A stretch of DNA of 39,237 bases from an uncultured Oscillospiraceae bacterium (GTDB lineage: Bacteria > Bacillota > Clostridia > Oscillospirales > Oscillospiraceae): contig CAKTHQ010000021.1 of NCBI GenBank assembly GCA_934565415.1, positions 1-39,237 of the forward strand, given 5' to 3'. Under the pieces are notes generated by a model, which ran no database searches, was not told where the DNA came from, and saw only the letters and a list, made by a program, of their open reading frames with translations. Below are positions 1-9,750 of the stretch, one piece after another; position 1 is the stretch's first letter, and each line of letters starts with the position of its first letter. A program made the translations under genes and the position numbers.

Positions 1-921
<921 letters not shown>

Positions 922-938
922 GAAGTAATCGGACATTC

Positions 939-955
939 TTGTGAAATTTTCACGA
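939..955. promoter_or_regulatory. Rex-like operator candidate (TTGTGAA-N3-TTCACGA)
   Basis: A 17-base inverted repeat upstream of the PFOR -35. The core 941-953 is a perfect 13-base palindrome with a central T. It resembles the Rex operator described in actinobacteria and staphylococci (TTGTGAA-N4-TTCACAA), with one base less in the spacer and one mismatch. A rex gene lies in this window. Binding is inference. Confidence 0.4.
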
Positions 956-1024
956 TAGGATTGGTTATGCAGGGAATTTAACTATATGAACTCTTAAATA
1001 GGGGTATCTGAAAAGAAATAGGGA

Positions 1025-1053
1025 TTGTTTTTTGCGAAAAAATGCGGTATGAT
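1025..1053 (+). promoter_or_regulatory. Sigma-A promoter of comM
   Basis: -35 TTGTTT (1025-1030), 17-base spacer, -10 TATGAT (1048-1053). The comM start codon lies 66 bases downstream of the -10. Confidence 0.65.
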
Positions 1054-1118
1054 GGCGGTGGAAAAGCGGAATACATCGGTCCTGCCCAAAAAAGAAGGGC
1101 CGGGGAGGGAGTGCAAGT

Positions 1119-2633
1119 ATGATTTGCAGCGTAAAAACCGTGGGGATTCTGGGCATCAAGGGGAGCCTTATCTCTGCCGAGAGCTATATTTCCAATGGCC
1201 TGCCGAACTTCGATGTGGTGGGCCTTCCGGATGCGGCGGTGAAGGAGGCCCGGGAACGGGTCCGGGCGGCAGCCAAAAGCAGCGGGCTGCGTTTTCCGTC
1301 CGGGCGGATTACTGTGAATCTGGCTCCCGCCAGTCAAAAAAAGACCGGTACCCATTATGATCTTCCCATCCTGCTAAGCATCCTCTGCGCTACCGGAGAG
1401 GTCCGCCGCCCGAGGGATAACTGCGCCTTTTTGGGGGAGGTGAGCCTGGATGGGCGGCTCCGGGCCGTATCCGGCGTGCTGCCAATGGCTCTGGCTGCAA
1501 AACGGGCGGGAATTGAAACGCTGTTTGTTCCGGCGGAAAATGCGGCAGAAGCGACTTTGGCCCGGGGGCCGGCCATTATCCCGCTGCAAAGTGTTTCTCA
1601 ATTGGTAGAAGGGCTCAACGGCCTCAGGTCGCTTCCGGAGGAGCCCATTTGGGTTCCGGAAAGGCGAGAGATTCCGGAATCGGATTTTAAAGATGTTCTG
1701 GGCCAGGAAAATGTAAAGCGGGCGCTGGAGGTTGCGGCGGCAGGCAGCCACAATGTGCTGCTCATCGGCCCTCCCGGCTCCGGGAAAAGTATGCTCAGTA
1801 AGCGTCTGCCCTCCATTTTGCCGGATATGACCTGGCGGGAGTCTCTGGAGGTCAGCCAGATCTACTCCGTTATGGGGATGCTCAGCGCCAAAGAGCCCCT
1901 GGTTATGCGCCGTCCCTTCCGGGCACCCCACCATACCATCTCCAATGCCGGGCTTGTCGGCGGAGGTACCAATCCCCGGCCCGGAGAAATTTCTCTGGCC
2001 CACAAAGGTGTTCTCTTTTTGGATGAACTGCCGGAGTTCCGGAAGGATTCCCTGGATCTGATGCGTCAGCCTTTGGAGGACGGTAAGGTCACGATCTCCC
2101 GGGTTTCCGGCTCCACAACCTATCCGGCGGAATTTCAAATGGTATGTGCCATGAACCCGTGTAAATGCGGTTGGTATGGAGATCCCAGCGGCCGGTGCCG
2201 GTGCAGCCAGCAGTCCGTGGACAATTACCAGAGCCGGATTTCCGGACCTATGTTGGACCGGATCGACATTATTGTGGAGGTTCCCTCCGTCCACTTTGAG
2301 GACCTGCGGAACCGGACAGAGGCGGAGCCCTCGGCCAGTATCAAGGACAGGGTCAATGCTGCCCGGGCCATTCAGGTTGCCCGCTACGGAGATTCCAGCA
2401 GTATGTGCAACGCCCGCATGGGTCCGGCAGAGCTGCGGGCCTACTGCGGTCTTTCCGACGACTGCGCCGCCCTTATGAAGGCTGCCTTCGAAAAAATGGG
2501 CCTGACAGCCAGAAGTTACGACCGCATTTTAAAGGTTGCCCGAACCATTGCGGACCTGGACGGCAGCGAGGATATTCAGGTTCCCCATATTGCGGAAGCC
2601 ATTCAGTACCGCCTGGCGAAAATTGCGGGGTAG
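1119..2633 (+). CDS. comM: ComM/YifB-family Mg-chelatase-like AAA+ ATPase
   Basis: 504 residues, the usual length of the family. The N-terminal third (about 1-170) is the Lon-like ChlI domain (GLPNFDVVGLPDAAVKEARER). Then comes the Mg-chelatase AAA+ domain with Walker A GPPGSGKS at 217-224 and Walker B GVLFLDE at 297-303, and a C-terminal Mg-chelatase subdomain (about 400-500). In naturally transformable bacteria ComM is a hexameric helicase that promotes branch migration during integration of transforming DNA. Here its role beyond DNA recombination is unknown. The start is ATG 1119 with GGGGAGGG about 9 bases upstream. It has its own promoter and no terminator is visible before thiI, which has a separate promoter. 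Confidence 0.92.
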   Translation: MICSVKTVGILGIKGSLISAESYISNGLPNFDVVGLPDAAVKEARERVRAAAKSSGLRFPSGRITVNLAPASQKKTGTHYDLPILLSILCATGEVRRPRDNCAFLGEVSLDGRLRAVSGVLPMALAAKRAGIETLFVPAENAAEATLARGPAIIPLQSVSQLVEGLNGLRSLPEEPIWVPERREIPESDFKDVLGQENVKRALEVAAAGSHNVLLIGPPGSGKSMLSKRLPSILPDMTWRESLEVSQIYSVMGMLSAKEPLVMRRPFRAPHHTISNAGLVGGGTNPRPGEISLAHKGVLFLDELPEFRKDSLDLMRQPLEDGKVTISRVSGSTTYPAEFQMVCAMNPCKCGWYGDPSGRCRCSQQSVDNYQSRISGPMLDRIDIIVEVPSVHFEDLRNRTEAEPSASIKDRVNAARAIQVARYGDSSSMCNARMGPAELRAYCGLSDDCAALMKAAFEKMGLTARSYDRILKVARTIADLDGSEDIQVPHIAEAIQYRLAKIAG

Positions 2634-2666
2634 GGATAAACTCCTCAAAAAGTTGCGGCTTCTCTA

Positions 2667-2695
2667 TTGCTTTTAACGGTATATTTCTGTATAAT
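2667..2695 (+). promoter_or_regulatory. Sigma-A promoter of thiI-pncC
   Basis: -35 TTGCTT (2667-2672), 17-base spacer, perfect -10 TATAAT (2690-2695), 41 bases before the thiI ATG. Confidence 0.8.
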
Positions 2696-2735
2696 AGCCG
2701 GGAAAATGACATTGTACCTACAGAAAGGATAGAGT

Positions 2736-3926
2736 ATGAACGAAATTTTTCTTTTGAAGCTGGGAGAGATCATTCTCAAAGGCTCCAACAAACGCCAGTT
2801 TGAAAACAAGCTCAGGCAGAATATCCGCCGGAGGATGAAGCCTTACGGCAATTTTGATGTGTATATTCTACAATCCACTGTGTATATAGAACCTCAGGAT
2901 GAGGAAGCGGATGTGGAAGGCGCCTGGGAGGCCTGCAAGAGTATTTTCGGCGTCAATAGCATCTGCCGGTGCCGCCCCTGTGAAAAAACAATGAATGCGA
3001 TTTTCAACGCCGTAGAGGAATACCTGGGAGAAGATCTGGATTGTGCCAAGTCCTTCAAGGTGGAGTCCAAGCGGTCCGATAAGCAGTTCCCCATGGGTTC
3101 TATTGCCATCTCCCAGGAGATTGGCGGAAGGCTGGCAGAGGCGCATCCCAATGTTCAGGTAGATGTGCATCATCCGGAGTATACCGTGTTTGTAGAGGTC
3201 CGGGACCTGTCTGCCTATGTACACGGCCCGGCCCTGCCCGGTGCCGGCGGTTTGCCTACGGGCGTGGGCGGCAGAGCCATGTGCCTGCTGTCCGGTGGTA
3301 TCGATTCCCCGGTGTCTGCTTATATGATGGCCAAGCGCGGCGTGGAAATTGAGGCGGTCCACTTCTTCTCTTATCCCTATACCTCCCAACTGGCTAAGGA
3401 CAAGGTGCTGGAGCTGGCAAGGCTGGTTACCCGCTACAGCGGCAAGATGACCGTAAATATCGTTTCCTTTACGGAGATTCAGGAGGCAATTCGGGATAAT
3501 TGTCCGGAGGAGTATTTTACTCTGATTATGCGCCGCTTTATGATGGACATTGCCCAGCGCATTGCCCGGGAGGATGGCTGCGGAGCTTTGGTTACCGGCG
3601 AAAATCTGGGGCAGGTGGCATCTCAGACTATGGAAGCCATGACCGTTACCGGAGCCGTAGTGGATATGCCGATCTTTATGCCGCTTGTCGGCATGGACAA
3701 AGAGGAGATTATCACCATTGCCCGGAAGATCGGCACCTTGGAAACCTCGATTTTGCCTTATGAAGACTGCTGTACCGTCTTTACACCCAAGCACCCCAAA
3801 ACAAAGCCTGCCCTGGGACAGGTACTCCACGCCGAGCGGAAGCTGGACAGGGAGGCTCTGATTACCCGGGCAATGGAATCCGTAGAAAAGGTGAAGGTTT
3901 CCTATCATGATGAACCGTTGCTGTAA
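2736..3926 (+). CDS. thiI: tRNA uracil 4-sulfurtransferase ThiI
   Basis: 396 residues. It thiolates U8 of tRNA (4-thiouridine) and can serve in thiazole synthesis. The N-terminal NFLD plus THUMP domains span about 1-165, followed by the PP-loop ATP pyrophosphatase domain with SGGIDSP at 186-192. There is no C-terminal rhodanese domain, as in Bacillus ThiI and unlike E. coli; sulfur would be handed over directly by a cysteine desulfurase that is not in this window. The start ATG 2736 follows AAAGGA at 6 bases. The last 20 bases overlap the next gene, which suggests translational coupling. Confidence 0.93.
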   Translation: MNEIFLLKLGEIILKGSNKRQFENKLRQNIRRRMKPYGNFDVYILQSTVYIEPQDEEADVEGAWEACKSIFGVNSICRCRPCEKTMNAIFNAVEEYLGEDLDCAKSFKVESKRSDKQFPMGSIAISQEIGGRLAEAHPNVQVDVHHPEYTVFVEVRDLSAYVHGPALPGAGGLPTGVGGRAMCLLSGGIDSPVSAYMMAKRGVEIEAVHFFSYPYTSQLAKDKVLELARLVTRYSGKMTVNIVSFTEIQEAIRDNCPEEYFTLIMRRFMMDIAQRIAREDGCGALVTGENLGQVASQTMEAMTVTGAVVDMPIFMPLVGMDKEEIITIARKIGTLETSILPYEDCCTVFTPKHPKTKPALGQVLHAERKLDREALITRAMESVEKVKVSYHDEPLL

Positions 3927-4368
3927 GGTATTGAAACGGCTTCAGGGCAAAACCCTGGTCACAGCCGAAAGCTGTACCGGCGGCGGCATCGGTGCGGCGT
4001 TGACGGCCGTTCCGGGAAGCTCGGAGGTGTATAAGGGCGGCATCATCAGCTACACCAATTGGGTTAAGACAAACATCCTGCAGGTCCCTTGGGGGCTGCT
4101 GGATTGTTTCGGCGCCGTCTCCGCCCCTGTAGCGAAAGCAATGGCGGAGGGAGCAAGACGGGTATTGCAGGCCGATGCGGCGGTGTCGGTTACCGGTTTG
4201 GCAGGCCCAGGGGGGGATGAATTCGGCAACCCGGTTGGTCTGGTGTTTATCGGTTATAGCGACGCAAGCAAAACCGTTTCCCGGGAGTGTCATTTTGAAG
4301 GCGACCGGGACGCCGTGAGAGCTCAGGCAGTGAAAGCGGCGCTGGATTTTGTACTGGAAAATGTATAA
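3907..4368 (+). CDS. pncC: Stand-alone CinA C-terminal domain / nicotinamide-nucleotide amidohydrolase
   Basis: 153 residues, only the CinA-C (PncC) domain; the N-terminal MoCF-like domain of full-length CinA is absent. Family motifs are visible: TAESCTGGGIG (18-28), SYTNWVK, GAVSAPVAKAMAEGAR and TGLAGPGGDE. Known members deamidate NMN to nicotinic acid mononucleotide in NAD salvage; the same domain is also called competence/damage-inducible CinA. It overlaps thiI by 20 bases in another frame and ends at a terminator, so thiI-pncC forms a two-gene operon. AAGG about 9 bases upstream supports ATG 3907; a second ATG follows immediately. Confidence 0.85.
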   Translation: MMNRCCKVLKRLQGKTLVTAESCTGGGIGAALTAVPGSSEVYKGGIISYTNWVKTNILQVPWGLLDCFGAVSAPVAKAMAEGARRVLQADAAVSVTGLAGPGGDEFGNPVGLVFIGYSDASKTVSRECHFEGDRDAVRAQAVKAALDFVLENV

Positions 4369-4374
4369 TAGGAG

Positions 4375-4407
4375 GCCCTTCGTCCGGTGTGGGAACGAAG
4401 GGCTTTT
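4375..4407 (+). terminator. Rho-independent terminator after pncC
   Basis: The stem GCCCTTCGT (4375-4383) pairs with ACGAAGGGC (4395-4403) and is followed by TTTT, 7 bases after the stop codon. Confidence 0.85.
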
Positions 4408-4411
4408 CTTA

Positions 4412-4445
4412 TACAAAAGCAATGCCCACCGGGGAAACGGTGGGC
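4412..4445 (-). terminator. Terminator of the LRR gene
   Basis: On the minus strand, the 8-bp stem GCCCACCG (4445-4438) pairs with CGGTGGGC (4431-4424), followed by ATTGCTTTTG. The U tract is imperfect. It sits back to back with the pncC terminator between convergent genes. Confidence 0.65.
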
Positions 4446-4452
4446 AAACGCT

Positions 4453-6180
4453 TTAATCTTCTGAATTGGTGGGATCGTAGTTGACGATGATGTCGTGCTC
4501 CGTCAGTGCGGAGACACTGGGAATTTCGTTTCCGTACACATTCAGCTGTACCAGCAGGGCACAGTCCGCCAAGGCATCCACATTTGTGATTTTGTTGTAG
4601 TCCATATAGATATAGCGAATTTTTGGCATTTTTGCCAGCACATCAATGGATTCAACGGAATTGTAGGACCCATCAATCAGCTGCATGGAGGAGTTCTCGG
4701 GGAAAGCAGGAATTTCACTGACGCTGTTGTAGGAGAAGTCCAATGTCTCCAGATTGGCCAGGCCAGCCAAGGGACTCAGGTCTGTAACGCTGTTGTTGGA
4801 AAGGGTCAGAGTGATCAGGTTGGCGCAGCCAGATAATCCATCCAGACTGGACAGCTGATTGTGATCCAGAAGCAGCTCAGTCAGAATGGGGAGGGAGGCC
4901 GCGGTACTGGCATCGGTCAGCTGGTTGTATGCCGCATTCAGGCTGGTCAGCTTGGAGCACAGATTGATGGGCCCCAGGGTGGAGACGGTATTGTGGGAGA
5001 TGTCCAGCTTTGCCAGATTTGTCAGGCTCCCCAGGATGCTCAGGTCCGTTACCGCATTGTGGGAAAGATCCAATTGCTGTAAAGTAGTCAGATCCTTTAG
5101 AGCATCCAGATTCCGGATGGTATTGTTGCTGAGGTTCAGAACCGTCAGCTTCTGTGCCCGCTCCAAACCGGCCAGAGTGCTGAGGCCGCAGTCTGTCAGG
5201 TTGAGTTCCTCCAGGGCCGGCAAAGAGGCAATGACGGACAGGCTGTCTGCAGAGAATCGGCAGCCGGTCAAATCCAGCTTTTTTAAATGGTTCAGCTCGG
5301 AAAGATCGTTAAGGTTACTCATATTCCGGCCATTCATTGTCAGACTTTCCAGATAGGTCAGATAACCCAGATCTTCCAGAGTGGACACATTTTCAGGAAT
5401 GGTAATTTCGGTAATCTGCCACAGGTCATTGGTATACAGGATATGGGATGGCTCGCATTTTAAAATATCCCGTACAGTGCTTTCCATGGTGGCATCCATA
5501 AAGATTACCGGTTCAATCACACCGCCCACCGTATATCCGAGGATGGTAACAGGACTGACCAGCCCATTTTCCCCGACGCTGATGGCGTAGATCTGGGTTT
5601 CCCCGACGGGCAGCTCAATGGGGGAGGAGTAAGGTGCATCCGCCACGGAGGGGTAGTCCCCATCGGTGGTATAGTAGAGGGTTCCGGAGGAAGAGGACAG
5701 CGTGATGCTGATGTACTGGCTGTAATAGCCGGATTCGTAGTTTGCGGTAGGGGCGGTAGGCCGCAGTTCCTCCAGCTCGGTGAGAATGGTGGGGTTGGAA
5801 ATGTTGGATAATAGGGACTCGGCATCCAGCAGCTTATCCTGCTCTACATAGGTTTTGCTCAGGGCCATATACAGCTCCTTGGTGGCCCCGGCTGCAATGG
5901 CTTTGGAGAGGGTTACTTCTGCCTTGGTGTAGTTACCGGCGGCTTTGTATTGGTTTGCCAGCTCGATGGCTACATTTTCATCCTGGCCGGAATAGTTGTA
6001 GGCCAGATTGTAGAACCAGGCGGATAAGGTGCTGTTTCCGCGGATATCGTTATTCCGGGCCTGCTGCAGCAGCATATCCCGGGTAAAATCCCGGTCGTAT
6101 ACAAACAGATACCAGCCCACGCTGATTACCAGCAGAACAGCCAGCAGCAGCGGAACCAGAACGTGCATCAGTTTTTTCAT
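4453..6180 (-). CDS. Membrane-anchored leucine-rich-repeat protein with TPR-like and chitobiase-type domains
   Basis: 575 residues from ATG 6180. One N-terminal hydrophobic helix (about 5-28) preceded by KK looks like an uncleaved signal anchor, so the rest is probably extracellular. It is followed by a TPR-like helical region (about 45-125), a beta-sandwich resembling the chitobiase C-terminal domain (about 145-218, with SGTLYYTTDGDYPS), and then roughly 12-13 leucine-rich repeats of about 22 residues with the internalin-like pattern LTxLxxLDLSxNxVTDL to the C-terminus. No LPXTG or other wall-anchoring motif is seen. A TTG two codons upstream (6186) is an alternative start, 5 bases after GGAG; ATG gives a spacing of 11. 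It has its own promoter and terminator. Ligand unknown; protein binding is the likely role. Confidence 0.85.
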   Translation of the reverse strand: MKKLMHVLVPLLLAVLLVISVGWYLFVYDRDFTRDMLLQQARNNDIRGNSTLSAWFYNLAYNYSGQDENVAIELANQYKAAGNYTKAEVTLSKAIAAGATKELYMALSKTYVEQDKLLDAESLLSNISNPTILTELEELRPTAPTANYESGYYSQYISITLSSSSGTLYYTTDGDYPSVADAPYSSPIELPVGETQIYAISVGENGLVSPVTILGYTVGGVIEPVIFMDATMESTVRDILKCEPSHILYTNDLWQITEITIPENVSTLEDLGYLTYLESLTMNGRNMSNLNDLSELNHLKKLDLTGCRFSADSLSVIASLPALEELNLTDCGLSTLAGLERAQKLTVLNLSNNTIRNLDALKDLTTLQQLDLSHNAVTDLSILGSLTNLAKLDISHNTVSTLGPINLCSKLTSLNAAYNQLTDASTAASLPILTELLLDHNQLSSLDGLSGCANLITLTLSNNSVTDLSPLAGLANLETLDFSYNSVSEIPAFPENSSMQLIDGSYNSVESIDVLAKMPKIRYIYMDYNKITNVDALADCALLVQLNVYGNEIPSVSALTEHDIIVNYDPTNSED

Positions 6181-6219
6181 ATACAAATAAGCTCCAATCT
6201 TCTGGGAATCTTATTAGGG

Positions 6220-6248
6220 ATTATACAATCTTTCCGGAAAAATGTCAA
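6220..6248 (-). promoter_or_regulatory. Consensus sigma-A promoter of the LRR gene
   Basis: On the minus strand, perfect -35 TTGACA (6248-6243), 17-base spacer and perfect -10 TATAAT (6225-6220). It is the best match to consensus in the window. Confidence 0.85.
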
Positions 6249-6272
6249 GCACTGCCCGTTTTTAGGGAGAAT

Positions 6273-8405
6273 TTACTGCTTTTTTGCCTGCTTCATGCTG
6301 AGACTGATCCGGTGCCGCTGCTCGTCTACGCTCAGGACCATGACATCTACAACATCGCCGACCTTTACCAGTTCACTGGGATGCCGCAGACGGCGGTTGC
6401 AAACCTCCGAAATGTGGACGAGGCCGTCCTGGTGGACGCCAATATCCACAAATACGCCGAAATCGATAACATTCCGGACGGTTCCTGTCAGAATCATACC
6501 GGGCTTCAGATCCTTCATTTCCAGTACATCCTTCCGCAGGATGGGCTTAGGCAGCTCATCTCTGGGGTCCCGGCCGGGCTTACTGAGCTCCTTGGCAATG
6601 TCTTCCAGAGTCGGCTCGCCAACATTCAGCTCCTGAGCAGCCTTTTTGAGTCCATATTTTTTAAGCGCTTCCGGGATTTCAGAAATATCTCCGCAGTTCA
6701 GCAGCTTCCGCAATGCCTTGGCGGCAGGGTAGGATTCCGGATGGACACCGGTGTTGTCCAGTACTTCTTTGCTCTCCGGAATCCGCAGGAAGCCGGCGCA
6801 CTGCTCAAAGGCCTTGGGGCCTAATTTCGGCACCTTTTTCAGCTGGGCGCGGCTGCTGAAGGGACCGTTTTCCTCACGATAGGTAACAATATTCTTAGCG
6901 GTGGCGGCGGTCAGCCCGGAAACCTGCTGCAGCAGACTCCTGGAAGCGGTATTGGCATCGACGCCCACCGCATTGACGCAATCCTCCACCACGGCCCCCA
7001 AAGCTGCATCCAGTTCTTTCTGGGGGCAGTCGTGCTGGTACTGGCCGACCCCAATGGCCTTTGGATCGATTTTTACCAGCTCTGCCAGGGGGTCCTGGAG
7101 CCGCCGGGCAATGGATATGGCGGAACGCAGGTTTACATCATACTCCGGAAATTCCTCCGCCGCCAGGGGAGAGGCAGAGTAGACGGAGGCGCCGGCCTCA
7201 TTGACGATCATATAGCTGGCCTCCGGGAAGGAGCGCAGCAGTTCTACGGTCATGGCCTCCGTCTCCCGGGAGGCGGTGCCGTTGCCGATGGCAATGTGCC
7301 GGACATCGTGTTTGCGCATGAGACCGGACAGTGTGGCTATGGCTTCCTGCTTCTTTCGCTCGCTGAAAGTAGGATAGACCACGCTGGTATCCAGCACTTT
7401 GCCGGTGGCATCTACCACGGCTACTTTACAGCCGTTCCGGTATCCCGGGTCCAGACCCATGGTCACAAAACCCTTCACAGGGGGCTGCATCAGCAGGGGC
7501 TTCAGGTTCAGGGCAAAATTGTGGATGGCCCCCTCGCTGGCCCGGTCCGTCAGGGCGTTGCGGATTTCCCGCTGGATGGAGGGGAAGATCAGCCTGTCGT
7601 AGGCATCCTCCGCAGCGGACTTTACCAGTTGGGATACCTGCATGGTGGGCTTTAACGCAGCCCGGCACACCAGGGCGGGGCCTTCGTTCCCGGGCAGGGT
7701 TACGGTGACCTTCAGAACCTCTTCCTTTTCCCCCCGGTTGATGGCCAAGATCTGGTGATCCAGGAGCCGGGAAATGGGTTGGTTAAAATCGTAATAGAGC
7801 TTATAAACGGTATCCGCATCCGGGTCTGCCGCCTTGCTGACAAGGGAGGCGCTGCGCATACACTTTTCCCGAAGAGCCTTGCGGATATCGGCATCGTCCG
7901 ATAGATTTTCCGCGATGATGTCCAGTGCTCCGGCTATGGCGGTGTCCGCATCGGCAACACCCTTTTCTTCATCTACAAAGTCCAGGGCCAGCTTTTGGAT
8001 ATTCCGGCCGTCCTGCAGAAAAATGGCCTGGGCCAAAGGATCCAAACCCTTTTCCCGGGCAATAGAGCCCCGGGTGCGTCGCTTCTGTTTGTAGGGACGG
8101 TACAGATCTTCTACCTCCGTCATAGAGGCGGCATTGTCAATAGTCTCCGACAGTTCGGGGGTCAGCTTGCCCTGATTTTCAATGGATTTCTTAACTTCTT
8201 CCCGCCGCTGCTGCAAATTGCGCAGATAGGTGAGCCGGGTTTCCAAATTGCGCAGGGTGGTATCGTCCATGGCACCGTGCATTTCTTTCCGGTACCGGGC
8301 GATAAAGGGAATGGTGTTGCCCTCGTCAATGAGCTGTACCACATTTTCCACATACTGCTGCTTCTGTCCCAGCTCCTGGGCCAGAATTTCTACAATAGAC
8401 TGCAT
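6273..8405 (-). CDS. tex: Tex-family transcription accessory / RNA-binding protein
   Basis: 710 residues, normal for Tex. Order of domains: N-terminal helical region with DEGNTIPFIARYRKEMHG (about 27-44), YqgF/RNase H-like domain starting at TMGLDPGYRNG (about 315-430), helix-hairpin-helix region with VSGLTAATAKNIV and VPKLGPKAFEQCAGF (about 490-545), and a C-terminal S1 domain (about 636-704, GTVRNVIDFGVFVDIGVHQDG). Tex interacts with RNA polymerase and nucleic acid; in several Gram-positive bacteria it affects toxin or virulence expression. The open frame extends 26 codons upstream, but ATG 8405 is chosen because AGGAG lies 7 bases before it and family homology begins there. It lies divergent from the DEAD-box gene. 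No clear promoter or terminator was recognised for it. Confidence 0.93.
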   Translation of the reverse strand: MQSIVEILAQELGQKQQYVENVVQLIDEGNTIPFIARYRKEMHGAMDDTTLRNLETRLTYLRNLQQRREEVKKSIENQGKLTPELSETIDNAASMTEVEDLYRPYKQKRRTRGSIAREKGLDPLAQAIFLQDGRNIQKLALDFVDEEKGVADADTAIAGALDIIAENLSDDADIRKALREKCMRSASLVSKAADPDADTVYKLYYDFNQPISRLLDHQILAINRGEKEEVLKVTVTLPGNEGPALVCRAALKPTMQVSQLVKSAAEDAYDRLIFPSIQREIRNALTDRASEGAIHNFALNLKPLLMQPPVKGFVTMGLDPGYRNGCKVAVVDATGKVLDTSVVYPTFSERKKQEAIATLSGLMRKHDVRHIAIGNGTASRETEAMTVELLRSFPEASYMIVNEAGASVYSASPLAAEEFPEYDVNLRSAISIARRLQDPLAELVKIDPKAIGVGQYQHDCPQKELDAALGAVVEDCVNAVGVDANTASRSLLQQVSGLTAATAKNIVTYREENGPFSSRAQLKKVPKLGPKAFEQCAGFLRIPESKEVLDNTGVHPESYPAAKALRKLLNCGDISEIPEALKKYGLKKAAQELNVGEPTLEDIAKELSKPGRDPRDELPKPILRKDVLEMKDLKPGMILTGTVRNVIDFGVFVDIGVHQDGLVHISEVCNRRLRHPSELVKVGDVVDVMVLSVDEQRHRISLSMKQAKKQ

Positions 8406-8491
8406 AGAAAAACTCCTTGTATCAAGTTTGCACCCCATTCTATCATAAAAGCCTCCGGAAATCCATACCTCATTTTCCTTCAAAGGAGTTG

Positions 8492-8520
8492 TTGCAAATT
8501 GCTTCAGAAGATGCTATTAT
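8492..8520 (+). promoter_or_regulatory. Sigma-A promoter of the DEAD helicase-dprA-like operon
   Basis: -35 TTGCAA (8492-8497), 17-base spacer, -10 TATTAT (8515-8520). Confidence 0.7.
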
Positions 8521-8559
8521 AAACGAAAATGACTGAAAAAGAAAAGGAAATTAAAAAAT

Positions 8560-9750
8560 ATGGAAGAAAGCAATATTACGTTTGAAAGCCTGGGATTGTC
8601 AGAGGCGATGCTCAAGGCTTTGGAAAAGAAGGGCTACGGATACCCTACCACCATTCAGGCGGAGGCCATTCCCCATTTTCTAAAGTGGGAGGATGTGATT
8701 GCCAAGGCTCCCACTGGTACCGGTAAGACCTTTGCCTTTGGTATCCCCATGATCGAGCACATTGACCCTGAAAGTGAGGATGTACAGGGTTTGATCCTTG
8801 CCCCTACCCGGGAGCTGGCCATCCAGATTGGAGACGAGCTGCGGGGCTTACTGACTTATTTCCATAATATCCGGGTGGCGGTGCTCTATGGCGGCGCAGG
8901 TATCGGCGGTCAGATCAAGCAGTTGGAAAAGAAACCCCAGATTGTGGTTGCCACCCCTGGCCGGCTGATGGACCACTACAATCGGAAGACCATCCGTTTG
9001 GATAAAATATTGACGGTGGTGCTGGACGAGGCGGACCGGATGCTGGATATGGGCTTTTTTAAGGATGTGACCCGGATCATAGAAAAGGTGAAGAACCGGA
9101 AGAATCTGGGCCTTTTCTCCGCTACCATCTCCCAAGAGGTCATGACAGTTTCCTGGATGTACCAGCGGGACGAGGTAGAAATCACCGTAGAACCCAAGCA
9201 GGAGGACCGGCCGGACATCGACCAATACAGCCTGACCTGCACCCCGCTGGAAAAGGCAGAGGTGACCCTGCGGCTGATTCGATCCCAGGGGTACGAACGG
9301 GTGATGGTCTTCTGCAATACCAAGCATATGTGTCAGCGCCTGTGCGACGATTTCCAGCGGGCGGGCCTGGACTGCGAGTGCCTCCACGGAGATATTCGTC
9401 AGCAGCAGCGGGAAAAGACTATGCAGCGCTATCGCTCCGGCAAGCTGCCGGTGCTGATTGCAACGGATGTTGCTTCCCGGGGCATCGATGTGGATGATGT
9501 GGATTGCGTCATCAACTTTGATGTGCCGGAAGAAAACGAATACTATGTTCACCGCATTGGCCGCACCGGCCGAGCCAAGCGAAAGGGTATTGCCTGGAGC
9601 ATTATAGGCAATTTCCCGGAAAAGGCCAAACTGGATGAGATTGCCAAGTTTTCCGACTATACCATTACCCCTATGCTTCTTTCCCCGGAAGGCGTTTTGA
9701 CCAAAGAGGAAATCAAGGAGCCCCCTAAGCCCAGGCGGAGATTCCACTGA
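8560..9750 (+). CDS. DEAD-box ATP-dependent RNA helicase
   Basis: 396 residues, with the two RecA-like helicase domains and almost no C-terminal extension. Visible motifs: Q motif region (FESLGLSEAMLKALEKKGYGYPTTIQ, cut here by residues 8-33), motif I APTGTGKT (50-57), Ia APTRELA, Ib TPGR, motif II DEAD (156-159), motif III SAT (187-189), motif V ATDVASRGID and motif VI HRIGRTGR (331-338). All catalytic residues are present. It resembles CshA/RhlE-type cold-shock or ribosome-assembly helicases but lacks a basic tail or a DbpA RNA-binding domain, so the substrate is not predictable. The ribosome site is weak (AAGGAAAT about 11 bases upstream). Its stop codon overlaps the next gene's ATG by one base. 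Confidence 0.92.
   Translation: MEESNITFESLGLSEAMLKALEKKGYGYPTTIQAEAIPHFLKWEDVIAKAPTGTGKTFAFGIPMIEHIDPESEDVQGLILAPTRELAIQIGDELRGLLTYFHNIRVAVLYGGAGIGGQIKQLEKKPQIVVATPGRLMDHYNRKTIRLDKILTVVLDEADRMLDMGFFKDVTRIIEKVKNRKNLGLFSATISQEVMTVSWMYQRDEVEITVEPKQEDRPDIDQYSLTCTPLEKAEVTLRLIRSQGYERVMVFCNTKHMCQRLCDDFQRAGLDCECLHGDIRQQQREKTMQRYRSGKLPVLIATDVASRGIDVDDVDCVINFDVPEENEYYVHRIGRTGRAKRKGIAWSIIGNFPEKAKLDEIAKFSDYTITPMLLSPEGVLTKEEIKEPPKPRRRFH

Noticed and set aside
939..955. Terminator for comM or PFOR transcripts
   Set aside because: The inverted repeat is AT-rich, has no U tract and lies upstream of both genes, so an operator fits better.
1374..2294. 306-codon frame antisense to comM
   Set aside because: The sense frame carries both Walker motifs and full-length homology; the antisense protein resembles nothing.
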